Origin: Planococcus sp. (in: firmicutes)
GTDB taxonomy: Bacteria; Bacillota; Bacilli; Bacillales_A; Planococcaceae
Direction of reading: 5' to 3'
Length of the DNA: 7,726 nucleotides
Assembly (NCBI GenBank): GCA_030147455.1
Contig: JASKZU010000129.1
Coordinates: forward strand, 1 to 7,726
Part shown: positions 5,704-7,726 of the stretch, one piece after another
Numbering within the stretch: position 1 is the stretch's first letter
Layout: every line of letters starts with the position of its first letter
Notes under the pieces: generated by a model
Told to the model about the DNA's origin: nothing
Database searches by the model: none
Seen by the model: only the letters and a program-made list of their open reading frames with translations
Program-made: the position numbers and the translations under genes

Positions 5704-6453
5704 ATGGCAAAAACAGCAATCATAACAGGCGGCGGCAGCGGACTTGGTCAGTCAACGGCGTTGCGCCTTGCACAAGAAGGCATCAATATCGCAGTTGTAG
5801 ACATTAGTGAAAAAGGCGGCAATGAAACGGTCCAGCAAGTAAAAGAACTTGGGCCGGATGCCATCTTTATTTCTGCTGACGTGTCAAAAGCGGATGACGT
5901 CAAAAACTATGTCGACAAAACGCTCGAGCATTTCGGCTCGATTGATTATTTCTTTAACAATGCCGGCATCTCAGGCAGCGGCAAGTACTTTTTGGAGACC
6001 GATATAAAAGAAATCGAGCAAATCGTCGGCATCAATATGCTGGGTGCCTTGTATGGCCTGCGCTATGTAGCAGAAGTGATGGTGAAAAACGGCGGCGGTT
6101 CGATCGTCAATACAGCATCCAGTGCAGGCGTCATCGGCCAGGAAACGGTCGTTACGTATTCTGCAACCAAGCACGGCATTGCCGGCATGACCAAATCACT
6201 GGTGGCCGAGTATGCAAAAGACGGACTTCGCGTTAATGCGGTAGCGCCTGGCCCGACAGAAACACCAATGGTCAAAGCGTACTTTGACGCAAATCCCGAA
6301 ATGAAAAAAAATGCCGAAGCGGGCATCCCGCAACGCCGTCTCGGCACAGCCGATGAAGTGGCCGAGCTTGTTGCTTTCCTGCTGACGTCCAAAGCACAGT
6401 ACATTAACGGAGACGTTATTCGTATCGATGGCGGCTTTACCAGCACGAAATAA
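5704..6453 (+). CDS. SDR-family oxidoreductase, FabG-like classical type
   Basis: A classical short-chain dehydrogenase of 249 residues. The cofactor motif TGGGSGLG is at 8-15. Asp33 closes strand 2 (VVDIS), which favours NAD(H) over NADP(H). NNAG is at 85-88, structural Asn111, catalytic Ser139 in NTASSAG, Tyr152 and Lys156 in YSATK, and the PG motif at 183-184. The C-terminal INGDVIRIDGGFTS is typical of FabG-like enzymes. All catalytic residues are present. The substrate is unknown, and the acyl-carrier reductase role of true FabG is unlikely because the NAD-type residue differs and no fab genes are nearby. ATG 5704 was chosen because GGAGG ends 8 bases before it; the in-frame ATG 5674 lacks such a site and adds ten extra residues. 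It lies downstream of mug and ends at a strong bidirectional terminator. Confidence 0.93.
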   Translation: MAKTAIITGGGSGLGQSTALRLAQEGINIAVVDISEKGGNETVQQVKELGPDAIFISADVSKADDVKNYVDKTLEHFGSIDYFFNNAGISGSGKYFLETDIKEIEQIVGINMLGALYGLRYVAEVMVKNGGGSIVNTASSAGVIGQETVVTYSATKHGIAGMTKSLVAEYAKDGLRVNAVAPGPTETPMVKAYFDANPEMKKNAEAGIPQRRLGTADEVAELVAFLLTSKAQYINGDVIRIDGGFTSTK

Positions 6454-6457
6454 TACA

Positions 6458-6489
6458 AAAAGGAAGAGAGCAGCTGCTCTCTTCCTTTT
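6458..6489. terminator. Bidirectional terminator, 32-base perfect palindrome
   Basis: AAAAGGAAGAGAGCAG and its exact complement meet with no unpaired spacer (centre 6473/6474), giving a long stem with an A run on one side and a T run on the other. It lies between the SDR gene and the convergent SPFH gene and can terminate both. Confidence 0.92.
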
Positions 6490-6500
6490 CATGTAGCCAT

Positions 6501-7469
6501 TTATCCGACCAGCTTTTGTCCACAGTTCGGGCAGAACTTGGCGCCGGTTGTTTTCTCGCCGCAGTTCGGGCAGAAATTCGGCCCTTGCTGTTCCCCGCCG
6601 CCAGCAGACGATTCGCTGGATTTCGAACTCGAGCCCTCTTGATTGCCTACCATTTCTTTTGCGATATTCATGCCCATCATCATGCCTGCCATATCGGAGG
6701 CGGTATTGGAGCCGGATGATTTGCCCATCGCTTCCGCAACTGAAATCTGCTGGTGTTTCGATACATCGCCCACCATGCCGTACGAAGCATTTTTATTGAT
6801 CATGTCCTGGATTTCTTTCGGATAGTTAAAGCTCATAATCTGGAACCCGGTCACTTTCATTCCATCTTCCATAATTTCCATATTCAAATCATCCTGGATG
6901 CCGCTGCCGATTTCGTGGGAATTCGACTGAAGATTGAACATGTCTTTGCCTTCACGCGTGATCCACTTCATCAGCAATTGATCGAGCCTTGCTGAAATTC
7001 GCAGCTGCACATCTTCCACTAGATAACTATCCCGTACACCCGCCACTTTATCGATTAAATTAACATAGTCAGTGACTTTAAAGTGGAATGTTCCATTTGC
7101 GCGAATCGGCATGCCGCCCGGCAATTGCGGAGCTGGAATATTAATCGGGCTCTTAGTGCCCCATTTCACGGTGAATTCCTTTGTATTGACGAATAGCACT
7201 TCAACACGCATGCCGCTGTTAAAACCGAAGCGAAAACCCTTAAGAGTCGATAGAAATGGCACAATTTCCGAAACAATATCGTACTCGCCTTCTTTTTCGA
7301 AAATGCCTTCGACTTTCCCGTTGTTGAGGAAGATAGCATCTTGTCCCGGGCGGATGATGAGCCGGCTGCCTTTTTTGATTTCGTTATTTGTCCATTTCCA
7401 GAAAATCATATCGTCGCGGAATTCTTCCCATTCCACAACATTCGCAAATTGATTGCCGAAAAATGCCAT
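6501..7469 (-). CDS. ydjI: SPFH-domain protein with C-terminal zinc ribbon, YdjI-like
   Basis: A 322-residue protein. Residues about 20-245 form an SPFH (band 7)/virion-core-type domain, with landmarks RLIIRPGQDAIFLNNGKVEGIF (36-57), GMRVEVLFVNTKEFTVKWGT (86-105) and MPIRANGTFHFKVTDY (120-135). A Met/Ala/Gly-rich helix (about 257-274) and a Ser/Gly/Glu linker (278-296) follow. A zinc ribbon ends the protein, with C300/C303 and C313/C316 in FCPNCG repeats. There is no signal peptide or clear transmembrane segment, so it is expected to be peripheral on the inner membrane face. In B. subtilis YdjI belongs to the pspA-ydjG-ydjH-ydjI locus, which is reported to help place PspA at the membrane. The start is supported by AAGGAAGGA 10 bases upstream. 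It lies 29 bases after the preceding glycine-rich gene, hence one operon. Confidence 0.9.
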   Translation of the reverse strand: MAFFGNQFANVVEWEEFRDDMIFWKWTNNEIKKGSRLIIRPGQDAIFLNNGKVEGIFEKEGEYDIVSEIVPFLSTLKGFRFGFNSGMRVEVLFVNTKEFTVKWGTKSPINIPAPQLPGGMPIRANGTFHFKVTDYVNLIDKVAGVRDSYLVEDVQLRISARLDQLLMKWITREGKDMFNLQSNSHEIGSGIQDDLNMEIMEDGMKVTGFQIMSFNYPKEIQDMINKNASYGMVGDVSKHQQISVAEAMGKSSGSNTASDMAGMMMGMNIAKEMVGNQEGSSSKSSESSAGGGEQQGPNFCPNCGEKTTGAKFCPNCGQKLVG

Positions 7470-7498
7470 ATACGTCAGTCCTTCCTTTGTTCAATTAC

Positions 7499-7726
7499 TT
7501 AAAAGCTTCTGCCGCCCCCGCTAAAGGAACGTCCGCCGCCTGTTGTGCCACCGCCTCCAAAACCGCCGCCTCCGCCTTTATTCTGCGGGACTTTGCTGCG
7601 CGTTACAGTTTTGTTGCGGAAACGGTCGCCATGGTTGCGTACTCGCGTATTATCGCGGTCAATATAAGTGCCGGAATTTGTCGTTATCCTGCCGCCGATG
7701 TTAAACACCATGCTGCCGACAATGCC
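7499..7726 (-). CDS. C-terminal fragment of a glycine-rich-tailed membrane protein, probably YdjH-like (TPM domain)
   Basis: Only the last 75 residues are inside the window; the frame is open to the edge (GIVGSMVFNIGGR...), so the gene is cut by the window and not broken. GIVGSMVFNIGG looks like the end of a hydrophobic segment. A polar, Arg/Asn-rich stretch (about residues 15-48 of the fragment) follows. The final 27 residues are nearly all Gly, with Ser, Arg and Phe, ending SFSGGGRSF. Such tails are typical of TPM-domain membrane proteins (YgcG/YdjH type). The position directly before a YdjI-like gene fits YdjH of B. subtilis. The TPM domain itself is outside the window, so the name is inference. 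Confidence 0.65.
   Translation of the reverse strand, partial: GIVGSMVFNIGGRITTNSGTYIDRDNTRVRNHGDRFRNKTVTRSKVPQNKGGGGGFGGGGTTGGGRSFSGGGRSF

Noticed and set aside
6063..6458. 131-codon minus-strand open frame inside the second SDR gene
   Set aside because: Antisense to an intact SDR with all catalytic residues; it starts at the edge of the terminator and has no family features.
7072..7452. 126-codon plus-strand open frame opposite the SPFH gene
   Set aside because: Antisense shadow of the YdjI-like gene with no ribosome binding site.
1..7726. CRISPR, tRNA, rRNA, insertion sequence, prophage or defence genes
   Set aside because: No spaced repeats, no tRNA-like cloverleaf, and no transposase, integrase or nuclease motif was seen; all main frames belong to chromosomal families.

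Overview
The window looks like ordinary chromosomal DNA from a low-to-mid GC Bacillota species, most likely of the Planococcaceae (Planococcus, Planomicrobium or a relative). The evidence is strong AGGAGG-type ribosome binding sites, Bacillus-type protein families (short IlvA, staphylococcal-type class I aldolase, a BsuPI-domain lipoprotein, and a YdjH/YdjI-type pair) and classic U-tailed terminators. The genus is an inference from remembered family resemblance; no search was run.

Left part (1-3281): the 5' three quarters or more of ilvA (threonine ammonia-lyase) runs leftward off the window. It is divergent from an SDR-family oxidoreductase that most likely starts at a TTG codon. The shared intergenic region holds operator-like repeats and a tandem GGGTAAAC repeat. 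A class I fructose-bisphosphate aldolase gene (fda) follows, with its own extended -10 promoter and a strong terminator.

Middle (3282-5045): a 240-base stretch rich in hairpins precedes a 56-residue single-pass membrane protein that has a very good ribosome binding site. Next comes a convergent yehS-like DUF1456 gene. A lipoprotein with a BsuPI domain follows; upstream of it is a candidate promoter that can be read as SigB-type or SigA-type. It ends in a textbook terminator.

Right part (5046-7726): a Mug-family mismatch-specific DNA glycosylase is followed after 62 bases by a FabG-like SDR, probably in one transcript. They end at a 32-base perfect palindrome that also serves the convergent pair beyond it. 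That pair is an SPFH/zinc-ribbon protein (YdjI type) and, just upstream of it and cut by the window edge, the glycine-rich C-terminus of what is probably the YdjH-type membrane partner. In Bacillus subtilis these belong to the PspA envelope-stress locus.

The genes are mostly independent housekeeping or stress functions: branched-chain amino acid synthesis, glycolysis/gluconeogenesis, base-excision repair and envelope homeostasis. I found no tRNA or rRNA gene, CRISPR array, transposase, phage gene or defence system. The least explained part is the hairpin-rich region and small membrane protein at about 3296-3696.
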